NCBI GenBank assembly: GCA_002449785.1
Contig: DJXP01000084.1
Coordinates: 1 to 20,435, forward strand
DNA length: 20,435 bases
DNA from: Clostridiales bacterium UBA7001
Lineage (GTDB): Bacteria > Bacillota > Clostridia > TANB77 > CAG-508
Direction: 5' to 3'
The notes under the pieces are model-generated. The model did not search any database. It was not told where the DNA came from and worked only from the letters and a program-made list of their open reading frames with translations. Below, in pieces: positions 1 through 7,769 of this stretch. The position numbers and the translations under genes are program-made. The stretch's first letter is position 1, and each line of letters opens with the position of its first letter.

Positions 1-168
1 TTCTTCTATTTCATCTACTTCTTCAAAATCTTCAAATGCATCAAAATCATTTTCAAAATCATCAATTTCATCATTATTAATATCATCAAAATCAAAGTCT
101 AATTGTTCTTCAACTTGATTTTCTTCTTCATTTTTATTATTTTTTTTCATATTTTTCTTAAAATTCAA
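1..168 (-). CDS. Partial acidic protein of unknown function, N-terminal 56 residues
   Basis: Open frame that runs off the left edge of the window. I place the start at a TTG (166-168) because a GAGGT ribosome binding site lies 8 nt upstream (176-180). An in-frame ATG at 148-150 is the alternative but has no Shine-Dalgarno at useful distance. After a short Lys/Asn-rich start the visible part is extremely acidic and rich in Asp, Glu, Asn and Phe, with no recognisable domain, signal peptide or membrane segment. It lies 167 bp downstream of sigE, a place where many spore-formers carry sigG; the visible residues do not resemble a sigma factor. Such an acidic stretch could be a disordered extension on a larger protein. 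Function unknown. Confidence 0.6.
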   Translation of the reverse strand, partial: MNFKKNMKKNNKNEEENQVEEQLDFDFDDINNDEIDDFENDFDAFEDFEEVDEIEE

Positions 169-335
169 AATGATTACCTCAACTTTCTTAGTAAATTTAA
201 TATTAATTAGAATTAAGCATTTTTAGATTTTAAAGTACCTTAATATTAATTTATTATAAAATTATACATTTTTATTTTATAATAACTATTATTTATTTAC
301 AATGAATTTAACATAATTGTAATAAAAACATAATA

Positions 336-1073
336 TTATCCAGTTTTACTTGTAATCTCTTTTTTCATCTTATTCATTATTTTCTTTTCTAATCTTGAAA
401 TATAGCTTTGTGAAATTCCAAGCAAATCCGCAACTTCTTTTTGAGTTTTTTCTTTCCCATTACCACCTTCAATTCCAAATCTTAATTCCATGATGTACTT
501 TTCTCTTTTATCAAGCTTACTAACTGCTATTTTTAACAACTTCATGTCTACTTCATTTTCTATTGCTTTTGAAGTAATATCATCATCTGTTCCAAGCACA
601 TCAGAGAGTAATAATTCATTTCCATCGCCATCTTTATTTAAAGGTTCATCTATAGATACTTCATTTTTTATTTTGGTATCTTTCCTAATTTGCATTAAAA
701 TTTCATTTTCAATACATCTTGAAGCATATGTTGCTAATTTTATTTTTTTATCAATATTAAATGTGTTTATTGCTTTCATTAATCCAATTGTCCCAATAGA
801 AATCAAATCTTCAAAGTCTATTCCAGTATTTTCAAATTTTTTGGCAATATATACTACAAGTCTTAAATTTCTTTCAACTAAAACATTCTTAGCATCTTCA
901 TCATTTTCCATTAACTTTTTTAGTAATTTCTCTTCTTCTATTAAATCAAGAGGTGGTGGTAAAGTTTGATGCCCTTTAATATAAAAAATTGGAAATTTTT
1001 TTGAATTATCCATATAAAAATACTTTCCTAAAATTTTAATAATCTTGTTTTTAAATACTTTCATAATATTCAT
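336..1073 (-). CDS. sigE: Sporulation sigma factor SigE (pro-sigma-E)
   Basis: 245-residue sigma-70 family factor, the usual length for SigE. Known role: directs mother-cell transcription after asymmetric division. Residues 1-30 form a basic, hydrophobic pro-sequence expected to be membrane-bound and cleaved by SpoIIGA. The LPPPL motif (38-42), region 2 (NLRLVVYIAKKFENTG, then FEDLISIGTIGL at 87-98), ATYASRCIENEILM and the segment DEPLNKDGDGNELLLSDVL (142-160) are SigE-like rather than SigK-like. Region 4 ends in a helix-turn-helix (about 209-232: VADLLGISQSYISRLEKK). The ATG at 1073 has GGAGG 9 nt upstream. The gene overlaps the 3' end of spoIIGA by 23 bp, so the processing protease and its substrate are translationally linked. 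Identity is secure from motifs plus neighbour. Confidence 0.96.
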   Translation of the reverse strand: MNIMKVFKNKIIKILGKYFYMDNSKKFPIFYIKGHQTLPPPLDLIEEEKLLKKLMENDEDAKNVLVERNLRLVVYIAKKFENTGIDFEDLISIGTIGLMKAINTFNIDKKIKLATYASRCIENEILMQIRKDTKIKNEVSIDEPLNKDGDGNELLLSDVLGTDDDITSKAIENEVDMKLLKIAVSKLDKREKYIMELRFGIEGGNGKEKTQKEVADLLGISQSYISRLEKKIMNKMKKEITSKTG

Positions 1074-1962
1074 TCTTTTTATCCTCCTTATTTAAAATAC
1101 CAAGACCTATAAGACTTGTATATAAATTTGTTTTAGACAATTTACCATCATATATTCCTATTAAAACATCCTTTATAACATATTCCTCTTCTCTATATAT
1201 TTTAATATAGTCAGGTCTAAATCCAATTAATAGTCCATTTTCATTTCCTAAACTGGAAAATGGTATAAGCATAACCTTATATAAGTTAATATTTCTAGCG
1301 TCTAACCATCTTCCATTTATAATAGAAGATATATTTTCTATTATATCTTCTGATATAATATTAGTCAGACTTTGTTTTTCAACAATTATTACATCTGTTT
1401 TAGTTATTGGTTCTTTCAGTAAATTACCTGTATCTAGCAATGTTTTAATTTTTTTACTTTTTCCATTATAGAAAATCTCCAAATCACATATAAGTTCTTT
1501 TTTACTATTTCTGTATTTTATAATCTTAGATAATATAACTACCATAACAAAGCCTAAAAAACATGAAAATATTACTACTTTTACTAAATAATTTTCTAAT
1601 AGTTGTTTTCCATTTATAATTATATCTTGTGCTTTAATAAAATTGATTATCATAAATGAAATACCACCAAAAGAAAATGAAACTAAATAAAAAATCAACA
1701 TCTGTTCTATCTTTTTCAAACCATTAGATTTTCCAAATGCCATATAAACCATTATTACAGATAGATTAATTTTTAATGCTATATTGGTTATTAAATTAAT
1801 TTCAATTAAATAAGATAAAATTGAAAAAGCACTACCAAAAGCACTAGAAATAGCAATCTTTTTGAATCTTATAGTTGATTTACTTAACATTGCTGTTGAT
1901 GTAATAATAATATAATTTAGAATAAAATTCTCAAAAAATACTATATCAACATATACAGTCAT
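1051..1962 (-). CDS. spoIIGA: Sporulation sigma-E factor processing peptidase SpoIIGA
   Basis: Membrane aspartic protease that in known spore-formers cleaves the pro-sequence of sigma-E. The N-terminal half (to about residue 148) contains around five hydrophobic segments, consistent with the integral membrane domain; the C-terminal half is soluble and carries the catalytic motif LLDTGNLL with the active Asp at about residue 177. Length (303 aa) matches the family. I choose the ATG at 1962 (MTVYVDIVFFENF); an upstream in-frame GTG at 1968 sits directly against the GAGGAG Shine-Dalgarno and is unlikely. It is followed by sigE with a 23-bp overlap and preceded by a terminator-bounded gap after ftsZ. 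No clear sigma-A promoter is visible; a near-match to a Spo0A box (TGTCTAA, plus strand, 2004-2010) lies just upstream. Confidence 0.93.
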   Translation of the reverse strand: MTVYVDIVFFENFILNYIIITSTAMLSKSTIRFKKIAISSAFGSAFSILSYLIEINLITNIALKINLSVIMVYMAFGKSNGLKKIEQMLIFYLVSFSFGGISFMIINFIKAQDIIINGKQLLENYLVKVVIFSCFLGFVMVVILSKIIKYRNSKKELICDLEIFYNGKSKKIKTLLDTGNLLKEPITKTDVIIVEKQSLTNIISEDIIENISSIINGRWLDARNINLYKVMLIPFSSLGNENGLLIGFRPDYIKIYREEEYVIKDVLIGIYDGKLSKTNLYTSLIGLGILNKEDKKNEYYESI

Positions 1963-2058
1963 TCCCACTCCTCTTCATTTTGTTTTTGAATATTGATTAT
2001 TCTTGTCTAAAATCATTTTACTACTAGCTTTAAAAAAAGAATGTCATATTTTAAGGTA

Positions 2059-2094
2059 GAAAAAAAGAAATAATCTACAAAATTAGATTATTTC
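2059..2094 (-). terminator. Rho-independent terminator after ftsZ
   Basis: An 11-bp perfect stem (GAAATAATCTA with its complement, arms 2084-2094 and 2067-2077) with a 6-nt loop is followed on the minus strand by a run of seven T. It separates the ftsAZ transcript from spoIIGA-sigE. A second, bulged hairpin (2136-2163) without a good T-run lies closer to the ftsZ stop and may only stabilise the mRNA end. Confidence 0.85.
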
Positions 2095-2183
2095 TCTTTC
2101 TTTAATTATTATATTTTTAATATACGACATTATAAGAAATATCTCAAAACATGAGATAATTTCATATTCTGTAATAAAATACC

Positions 2184-3314
2184 TTATTTATTTCCCAATC
2201 CTTTATTCTTTCTTAAAAATGTAGGTATATCTAAATCCCCATTAGAATCATTTGAAGATGGTGAAACAGAAGAAATAGTACTTGAATTTCTTTTTCTCCA
2301 AGCATCTGCAACAATATTTTCATATTGTGAATTTGTTCTTCTTTCTTCTTCTTTTTCAAAACCAGTTGCAATAACAGTAATTTGTATTTCATCTCCCATA
2401 GAATCATCTATAACCGTACCAAAAATTATATTTGCCTCAGGATCAGCACTTCTTTGAACTAATTCAGCAGCAGTGTTAGCTTCATGTAATCCCATATCAC
2501 TGCCACCAGTAATATTAATAATTATACCTCTTGCTCCTTCAATAGATGTTTCTAGTAATGGACTTTGTATTGCTTGTTTAGCAGCATCTTCTGCTCTGTT
2601 TTCTCCACTTGCAATTCCAATTCCCATATGTGCCATTCCTTGATTTAACATTATTGTTCTTACATCAGCAAAATCTAAGTTAATAACACCTGGTACAGAA
2701 ATTAAATCAGATATACCTTGTACACCTTGTCTTAAAACATCATCTGCCATTCTAAAAGCTTCAACCATAGATGTTTTTCTATCTATCACTTGTAATAATT
2801 TATCATTTGGTATAACTACTAAAGTATCTACTTTACCTTTTAAACTTGCAACTCCTCTTTCTGCTTGTGCTAATCTTTTTTTACCTTCAAAAGTAAATGG
2901 CTTTGTAACAACTCCAATTGTTAGTATTCCCATTTCTTTAGCCGTTGCAGCAACTATTGGAGCGGCTCCTGTTCCTGTTCCACCACCCATTCCAGCGGTA
3001 ACAAAAACCATATCAGCACCTTTTAATACTTCAGCAATTTCTGCTTTACTTTCTTCAGCTGCTTGTGTTCCAATATCTGGATTTGCACCTGCACCTAATC
3101 CTCTTGTTAATTTTTCTCCAATTTGAATTTTTGAGTTAGCCTTTGATTCATTTAATGTTTGTCTATCAGTGTTAACAGCAATAAATTCTACATTTCTAAT
3201 TCCAGCTTCAATCATTCTGTTTACAGCATTATTTCCTGCCCCTCCAACACCAATTACCTTAATTGTAGCAGTACCATCCATCATATAGTTTAACTCATTA
3301 TCATCCATTATCAT
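2184..3314 (-). CDS. ftsZ: Cell division protein FtsZ
   Basis: Tubulin-like GTPase that polymerises into the Z-ring at the division site. 376 residues, normal length. Visible landmarks: the N-terminal nucleotide-binding stretch IKVIGVGGAGNNAVNRM (18-34), the tubulin signature GGGTGTG (110-116), NTDRQ near 48, and the T7-loop/synergy region with GVINLDFADVRTIM, whose Asp completes the active site of the next subunit. A Ser/Asn-rich linker leads to the C-terminal peptide DIPTFLRK (362-369), the docking site for FtsA. The ATG at 3314 follows AGGAGG with 9-nt spacing; a second ATG two codons later is possible. It lies 62 bp after ftsA and is presumably cotranscribed with it from the promoters at 4656-4784. 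Confidence 0.98.
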   Translation of the reverse strand: MIMDDNELNYMMDGTATIKVIGVGGAGNNAVNRMIEAGIRNVEFIAVNTDRQTLNESKANSKIQIGEKLTRGLGAGANPDIGTQAAEESKAEIAEVLKGADMVFVTAGMGGGTGTGAAPIVAATAKEMGILTIGVVTKPFTFEGKKRLAQAERGVASLKGKVDTLVVIPNDKLLQVIDRKTSMVEAFRMADDVLRQGVQGISDLISVPGVINLDFADVRTIMLNQGMAHMGIGIASGENRAEDAAKQAIQSPLLETSIEGARGIIINITGGSDMGLHEANTAAELVQRSADPEANIIFGTVIDDSMGDEIQITVIATGFEKEEERRTNSQYENIVADAWRKRNSSTISSVSPSSNDSNGDLDIPTFLRKNKGLGNK

Positions 3315-3376
3315 AAGGTATATCCTCCTTTTATACTATATATTTAAAAATTAAAACCTTTTTTATACTAAAAGAA

Positions 3377-4610
3377 TTAAGAATAAAAGAAATCTTTTAT
3401 CTTACCCATTATAGTTTTCACTAAATTCTTTTCAGTTTTTACTGAAATACTACTAGATACAGTTTTTGCATATGGACGAGCAGCAATATATCTCACTAAT
3501 GCATAACTAACTCTATATGTTGATTTTACTGTACTTATTAAACGCCCTGTTGAAATTTTTACTGGTATATTTAATATTATTTTTCCAGCAGTATCACTTT
3601 TATTAATGTTTACTATTCCTTCACCTGCTAAAATTACATTATTAATGTTGTTTTTTATGCCATGTGATGTAATATCTTTATTAATTAATGTAAAAATTTC
3701 TTCAATTCTAGCTTCTATTATTTCAATTAAATCTGAACTTTTTATTGTAGGATTTTTTAAATTCTCATCTCTACATGTATTTAAAACAATATTATTATCA
3801 TTATCTATAAAAGATCTTAATGCTAATCCATACTGTCTTTTTAATTTATCAGCTTCTTCTGGCGAAATATTAAGCACATATGCTATATCACTAGTGATAT
3901 TATCTCCTCCGAAGAAAAATTGTATTTGTATATACAAATGTAGAACCGTTAAACACACCTATTTCAGTATTTCCAGCTCCTATATCTAGTACCATAACAT
4001 TATCGTTAAGTTCATTATTATCTAAAACTAAATTTCTTTCTGCAAGTGAAATTGGAACTACTCCATCTATTTCTATTCCAGCTTTTTTAAATATAGAAGT
4101 TAACTGTTTTATATAATCTTTTTCAGCTAATATTATTTGAGCTGTTAATGTAAAATGACTGCTAAATTTTCCTACTGGATCATCAACTGCTTTGCCATCT
4201 TCTAGGATAAATTTATCAGGTACTATATCTATTAAAACTTTATCTTCTGGGATTTCAATATCTCTAACTTGTATTATTGCTGAAGCAACATCTTTAATTG
4301 ATATTCCAGCAAATTTATCTTTTGCATCTTTTACGATACTGTTTTGAACAATTGTTATATATTTACCTGGTATAGTAGTATAAGCAGAATTTACTTGTAA
4401 ATTTGAGATATCCTCAACTTCACTAATAGTCCTTGAAATTGCTGAACTTAAATCATCTTCATCTACTATTTTACCTTTCTGAATTCCAGAACATTTACTA
4501 CTTGTACTACAGATAATTTCAATTTGATTGAAATTATTAACTTCGCCAACAAATGTACTAACTTTAGAGGTTCCAATATCGATACCAACAATTATATCCC
4601 CTATTGCCAA
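3377..4610 (-). CDS. ftsA: Cell division protein FtsA, split by a +1 frameshift
   Basis: Actin-like ATPase that tethers FtsZ to the membrane. Two overlapping frames carry the two halves. The first (4610 to 3900) holds VGIDIGTSK, the SHS2/1C region and VMVLDIGAGNTEIGVF, then runs into arginine codons and a TAA. The second resumes with GGDNITSDIAYVL, normally continuous with the first half, and ends in an amphipathic helix (KTIMGKIKDFFYS) typical of the FtsA membrane anchor. The shift is at 3909-3914, read CTT CGG AGG AGA TAA in frame 0; dropping the C of CGG restores about 410 residues, the family length. I start at TTG 4610 because GGAGG lies 8 nt upstream and the nearby ATG (4625) overlaps that site. 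Mutation, assembly error or programmed +1 shifting are all possible. Confidence 0.88.
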
Positions 4611-4655
4611 AGTTAACTCCTCCATTTTTTTATTCGTTTAAAATTCTATGCGATA

Positions 4656-4684
4656 AGAATATTACATTTTGAACAAAAAGTCAA
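4656..4684 (-). promoter_or_regulatory. Proximal sigma-A-type promoter of ftsAZ
   Basis: TTGACT (-35, 4679-4684), a 17-bp spacer and TATTCT (-10, 4656-4661). It would start transcription about 40 nt ahead of the ftsA Shine-Dalgarno. The -10 box overlaps one arm of a perfect inverted repeat, so it is a likely point of control. Confidence 0.8.
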
Positions 4685-4722
4685 GACAAAATGACATATT
4701 TTCGTAATTAAAATGTAATATT
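4658..4722. repeat. Perfect 13-bp inverted repeat bracketing the ftsA promoter; candidate operator
   Basis: AATATTACATTTT (4658-4670) and its exact complement AAAATGTAATATT (4710-4722) are separated by 39 bp. The first arm overlaps the -10 element and the second lies upstream of the -35. Centre-to-centre distance is 52 bp, close to five helical turns, so two bound proteins would face the same side of the DNA. A partial third copy (TTACAT, 725-730 of the 4000s) follows. I do not recognise the motif as the site of a known regulator; chance in such AT-rich DNA is possible. Confidence 0.5.
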
Positions 4723-4755
4723 TTTTACATTATTGAAAAATTAAACACTTCCATA

Positions 4756-4798
4756 ACTATATATCATTTTTAAATATTAATCAAGTCTTAATTCGACA
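4756..4798 (-). promoter_or_regulatory. Distal ftsAZ promoter with an exact Spo0A box
   Basis: TTGATT (-35, 4779-4784), a 17-bp spacer and TATAGT (-10, 4756-4761). Directly upstream, at 4792-4798, the minus strand reads TGTCGAA, identical to the consensus Spo0A (0A) box. Its centre falls at about -46 relative to the expected start, a position from which a regulator could contact polymerase. Since the same window encodes SpoIIGA and SigE, Spo0A input into ftsAZ is plausible: B. subtilis also boosts ftsAZ at sporulation, though through sigma-H. Binding itself is inferred. Confidence 0.55.
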
Positions 4799-4887
4799 TT
4801 TTTTACTAATTTGTTACAAATATTTTAATATGCTATTATATTAAGAAAAAAAGGAACAAAAATAAGTACAAAGAACTTTACTAGTAA

Positions 4888-4921
4888 TAAAAATAGAAGA
4901 AACTTTATTGTGTTTCTTCTA
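4888..4921 (-). terminator. Rho-independent terminator after sbp
   Basis: Ten-bp perfect stem (TAGAAGAAAC/GTTTCTTCTA, arms 4912-4921 and 4894-4903) with an 8-nt loop followed by TTTTT on the minus strand. It lies 34 bp after the sbp stop and closes the topB-to-sbp transcript, making ftsAZ an independent unit. The rest of 4611-4954 holds the two ftsAZ promoters and their sites. Confidence 0.85.
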
Positions 4922-4954
4922 CTCTAAATTTTAAATAATATTAAACAATACATA

Positions 4955-5338
4955 TTACTTATTCTCTTGTTTCTTGTTCTTTCTACTTTCAATTATATTA
5001 ACACATCTATCTATATAATATCTCCTAATAATTCCCAAATTATTAAACATTCTACCAACAAAAACTATAATTGCAGCTAAATAAATATCTACATTTAATT
5101 TGTTTCCTAAATAAGTTAGTGCAATTGCTAAAATAGAATTACCAAAAAAACCTGATAAAAATATTTTTAAATCAAAATTTTTCTTAACAACAGAAGCGAT
5201 GCCACCAAATACTGTATCTAATGCTGCAATTATTGCAATTGATAGATAGCTTGAATATGTATAAGAAATTACTGGTGCATTCACACCTAAAATAGCTCCA
5301 ATAATGCATCCTAAAAAAATTGCTAAATATATTATCAT
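4955..5338 (-). CDS. sbp: Small basic protein Sbp (DUF1290 family)
   Basis: 127-residue integral membrane protein with about four hydrophobic segments and a Lys/Arg-rich end (SRKNKKQENK), matching the small basic protein family found in Firmicute and actinobacterial division clusters. Recognisable stretches: LGCIIGAILG near the start, ALDTVFGGIAS in the middle and VFVGRMFNNLGIIRR towards the end. Molecular function is not established. I start at ATG 5338 because GGAGG lies close upstream; a longer frame (to 5365) would put that ribosome binding site inside the gene. Only 1 bp separates it from the preceding DUF881 stop codon, so the genes are tightly coupled. Confidence 0.85.
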   Translation of the reverse strand: MIIYLAIFLGCIIGAILGVNAPVISYTYSSYLSIAIIAALDTVFGGIASVVKKNFDLKIFLSGFFGNSILAIALTYLGNKLNVDIYLAAIIVFVGRMFNNLGIIRRYYIDRCVNIIESRKNKKQENK

Positions 5339-5339
5339 A

Positions 5340-6044
5340 TTAATCCTCCTTACTTTGCTTTGCATATTGCATTTCTAATTTTTCTTTTTCTTCATATGCA
5401 GGTATAGTAATGCTGTCCTCTAAACTATATTCAATTCCTTTTCCATTAACAACAATACTATCTATGTATCCACCTTTAATATTTAAAGCACTTTCAAAAT
5501 ATTTTTTATCACCAATAGCTTTTATAATATAAGGTCCTGATATTTTCCTAGTATTTACAAGAACTATTCTATTATTTACTAATGTTATATCTGACATTGC
5601 AACAATTCTTTCATCATTTACTGATATCGCTTCAGCACCTGCAATATTTAATTCATTAACCAATCTTAAAATATCATCATATTCAATATTATAAATATCT
5701 TTGTCACTTAGAGTTACAATTATTCCTTCTCCATTAAGTGGCGTAAGCCCTAAATATGCTTCCGCTTCTTTAACTTCTCCTTCTAACGTTGAGGAAGTAT
5801 TGGCATCATCTTTTAATTCTTCTTTATATTCTGATATTTTTATATCTTGCTCCGATACTTTTTTTTCTACTTCATCATATTTGCTTTTCCATGATGATAA
5901 TTCACTTCTAAGTTCAGTTTCTCTCATAGTTTCAATTGCAGTAATATCTGTTTTATCTACTGTTTTAAATTGCGTAAACATCAGCATAACTAAAATAAGT
6001 GAAACACAACCAATTGAAATAGCCATTGTTATTCTTTCTTTCAA
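5340..6044 (-). CDS. DUF881 family division-cluster protein, second copy
   Basis: 234 residues: short basic N-terminus, one membrane anchor (about 7-26), a predicted coiled coil (about 38-85, heptad-rich with many Glu and Lys), then the globular DUF881 domain with LGLTPLNGEGIIVTLSD, LVNELNIAGAEAISVNDERI and SGPYIIKAIGD. The bulk should lie outside the membrane. The start is TTG (6044) with AGGAGG 6 nt upstream. It shares architecture and motifs with the neighbouring 6083-6835 gene, so the pair looks like a tandem duplication. Family members lie beside ftsQ and sbp in many Firmicutes and Actinobacteria; the biochemical role is unknown, although position suggests the divisome or its regulation. 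Confidence 0.85.
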   Translation of the reverse strand: MKERITMAISIGCVSLILVMLMFTQFKTVDKTDITAIETMRETELRSELSSWKSKYDEVEKKVSEQDIKISEYKEELKDDANTSSTLEGEVKEAEAYLGLTPLNGEGIIVTLSDKDIYNIEYDDILRLVNELNIAGAEAISVNDERIVAMSDITLVNNRIVLVNTRKISGPYIIKAIGDKKYFESALNIKGGYIDSIVVNGKGIEYSLEDSITIPAYEEKEKLEMQYAKQSKED

Positions 6045-6082
6045 TTTTTACCTCCTATATAAATAATATTTATAATATGAAT

Positions 6083-6835
6083 TTACTCTATATTTGAAGC
6101 AAAATCAAATTTATATATTCCCTCATATTTAGGAATTTTTATAGTATTTTTATCGACTTGTTCTATTTTTACTTGTACTCCATAGTTTTCTAACAGTTCC
6201 GCGTATCCCATTGGTCTTGCAATAGCACCATACAATTTTGAAGTTAAACCTATGGATTTTATAACAAAAGGAGCACCTACTTTTTCTCCATTAACTGTAA
6301 TTACATTTCCTACGCATTCAATACCTGTTCTACTAATTATTCTTTGCCCATTAATAGAAATAGCTTCAGCACCTGCATTTTTAAGTTCATTTACTATTTC
6401 TAATAAATCTCCATCATGAACAATATAATTTGTTGCAGAACCTTTCATTATTGAACTATCTCCATCATTTAATGTAACAATAATTCCTGGTCCTTCAACA
6501 TCTGTTAGTCCCAAAAGAGAGTTATATTTTTCTAATTCACTACTTAGGTTTTTTGAGGTTTCGTCAGAGTTTGACGCTTCTTGCCTCAAATTTTCCAATT
6601 CTTTTTCTTTTTTCTCTGATTTGCTATATAAATTATCATATTTTTCTTTCCATCTTAGTACATTATCTCTAAGCTCATTTTCAATTTGTGTTTTTCCAAC
6701 ACCGGTTGTGCTATTTTTTACAGTTTTTATTTGTAAAAAAATCCCAAAAGTTAAAAACAAACACATTATTCCTAGAATTATAGCAATATTAATTTTCCCT
6801 TGTTTTAACATACCTAATCTCATTCCTTCTTTCAA
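6083..6835 (-). CDS. DUF881 family division-cluster protein, first copy
   Basis: 250 residues with one N-terminal membrane segment (about 14-33), a coiled-coil stretch (about 45-100, Lys/Glu-rich) and a DUF881 domain carrying LGLTDVEGPGIIVTLNDGD, IVNELKNAGAEAISINGQRI and GAPFVIKSIG. Same layout as its downstream paralogue. The start is uncertain: TTG 6835 aligns with the paralogue's TTG start but has no clear Shine-Dalgarno, while internal ATGs at residues 5 and 9 lie near GAAAGAAGG. It follows ftsQ by 11 bp and belongs to the same operon. Function unknown; likely a membrane-anchored partner in division or wall synthesis, judged from context only. Confidence 0.85.
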   Translation of the reverse strand: MKEGMRLGMLKQGKINIAIILGIMCLFLTFGIFLQIKTVKNSTTGVGKTQIENELRDNVLRWKEKYDNLYSKSEKKEKELENLRQEASNSDETSKNLSSELEKYNSLLGLTDVEGPGIIVTLNDGDSSIMKGSATNYIVHDGDLLEIVNELKNAGAEAISINGQRIISRTGIECVGNVITVNGEKVGAPFVIKSIGLTSKLYGAIARPMGYAELLENYGVQVKIEQVDKNTIKIPKYEGIYKFDFASNIE

Positions 6836-6846
6836 TTAAAATTATT

Positions 6847-7767
6847 TTATTCTGTACTCCACCTAACATAAACATATTGTGAATTTAAGTTACCATTTAG
6901 AAAAACTTCTCCTACTCTTCCTGGACTTGCATCAACTATAGATTTCAAATAAAGCATTTTTGTATTCAAGTCTGAATCATTACAATCTCCTAAATAAACT
7001 GTCTTCCCTTCGCCTTCTAAAACTATTGTATAATTTTTGGTATCAGTTACATCTATTTTGGTAATTAAATCACTTAAATCATTACTTTTAGCAATTTCAA
7101 ATATTTTTACAACAGTATTCAATTTTTTTAAGTCTTCATTATTAATCCTATTACCAACTTTAATATTTTCTAATTCGGTAGTGCATCCTACCAAAATAGG
7201 AATATTTAATTTTTCATTTGATACTTCTAACATATATCCTTGATAATTAATGTACACATAGCTATCAGCATATTGCATCATAAAAGAAGGTATTCTTTCA
7301 TTTACTATTATTTCAACAGTTGATGGAAGTTTTCTAACTATTTTTGCAGTTTCTACATATGCATTAGTTTTTATATTATTAATTACTTTTTTTCTATTAA
7401 AGTTAAAAATATTATTGTATTTTTCAATGCCAGATATACTAATAATTTCATCAGCTGAAAGGATACTATTATTAATTATATTTATATTTTTAATATCAAA
7501 TATACTTGAAGACAAAATAATAATAGCTAAAATTATAACTAAAAAGATAGCTGTAAATATTTTTAACCTATAATATTTATTGTGCGAGTTTTTTATTGAA
7601 GAACTTATTCTTGTTCTTGAATTTGTTTTCTTAGAAATATTACTATTTTGAGATTCAATTCTTTTTTTTGTAGAATTAGCTTTCTTTTTATTCTTGGAAT
7701 TATTTTTTCTCTTTTTAAAATTATTATTAGTAGTATTAATTCCAATAACTATTTCATCATCTTCCAA
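6847..7767 (-). CDS. ftsQ: Cell division protein FtsQ/DivIB
   Basis: Bitopic division protein. A very basic, Asn/Lys/Ser-rich cytoplasmic N-terminus (1-68) precedes one membrane segment (about 69-90), followed by a POTRA domain starting DIKNINIINNSILSADEIISISGI and an FtsQ/beta-domain with VRKLPSTVEIIVNERIPSFM. Known role: holds FtsL/FtsB (DivIC) and scaffolds the septal machinery. The 306-residue length fits DivIB. The start is TTG at 7767; its Shine-Dalgarno (GAGGAG) lies inside the last codons of murA, whose stop is only 2 bp upstream, indicating translational coupling. The protein ends shortly after VYVRWSTE without a long extension. Confidence 0.9.
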   Translation of the reverse strand: MEDDEIVIGINTTNNNFKKRKNNSKNKKKANSTKKRIESQNSNISKKTNSRTRISSSIKNSHNKYYRLKIFTAIFLVIILAIIILSSSIFDIKNINIINNSILSADEIISISGIEKYNNIFNFNRKKVINNIKTNAYVETAKIVRKLPSTVEIIVNERIPSFMMQYADSYVYINYQGYMLEVSNEKLNIPILVGCTTELENIKVGNRINNEDLKKLNTVVKIFEIAKSNDLSDLITKIDVTDTKNYTIVLEGEGKTVYLGDCNDSDLNTKMLYLKSIVDASPGRVGEVFLNGNLNSQYVYVRWSTE

Positions 7768-7769
7768 TT

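Noticed and set aside
241..330. Promoter for the acidic gene (TATAAT-like boxes in the sigE downstream gap)
   Set aside because: Several TATAAT-like hexamers occur in nearly pure AT sequence, none with a good -35 at 16-18 bp.
490..969. Plus-strand open frame of 159 codons
   Set aside because: It is antisense to sigE, Ser/Phe/Ile-rich and has no domain or ribosome binding site; it mirrors the real gene.
3900..3958. Second ftsA half as a separately initiated gene using the internal GGAGGAG
   Set aside because: No ATG, GTG or TTG in the required frame lies at proper distance; the frame continues FtsA directly, so a single shifted gene is the simpler reading.
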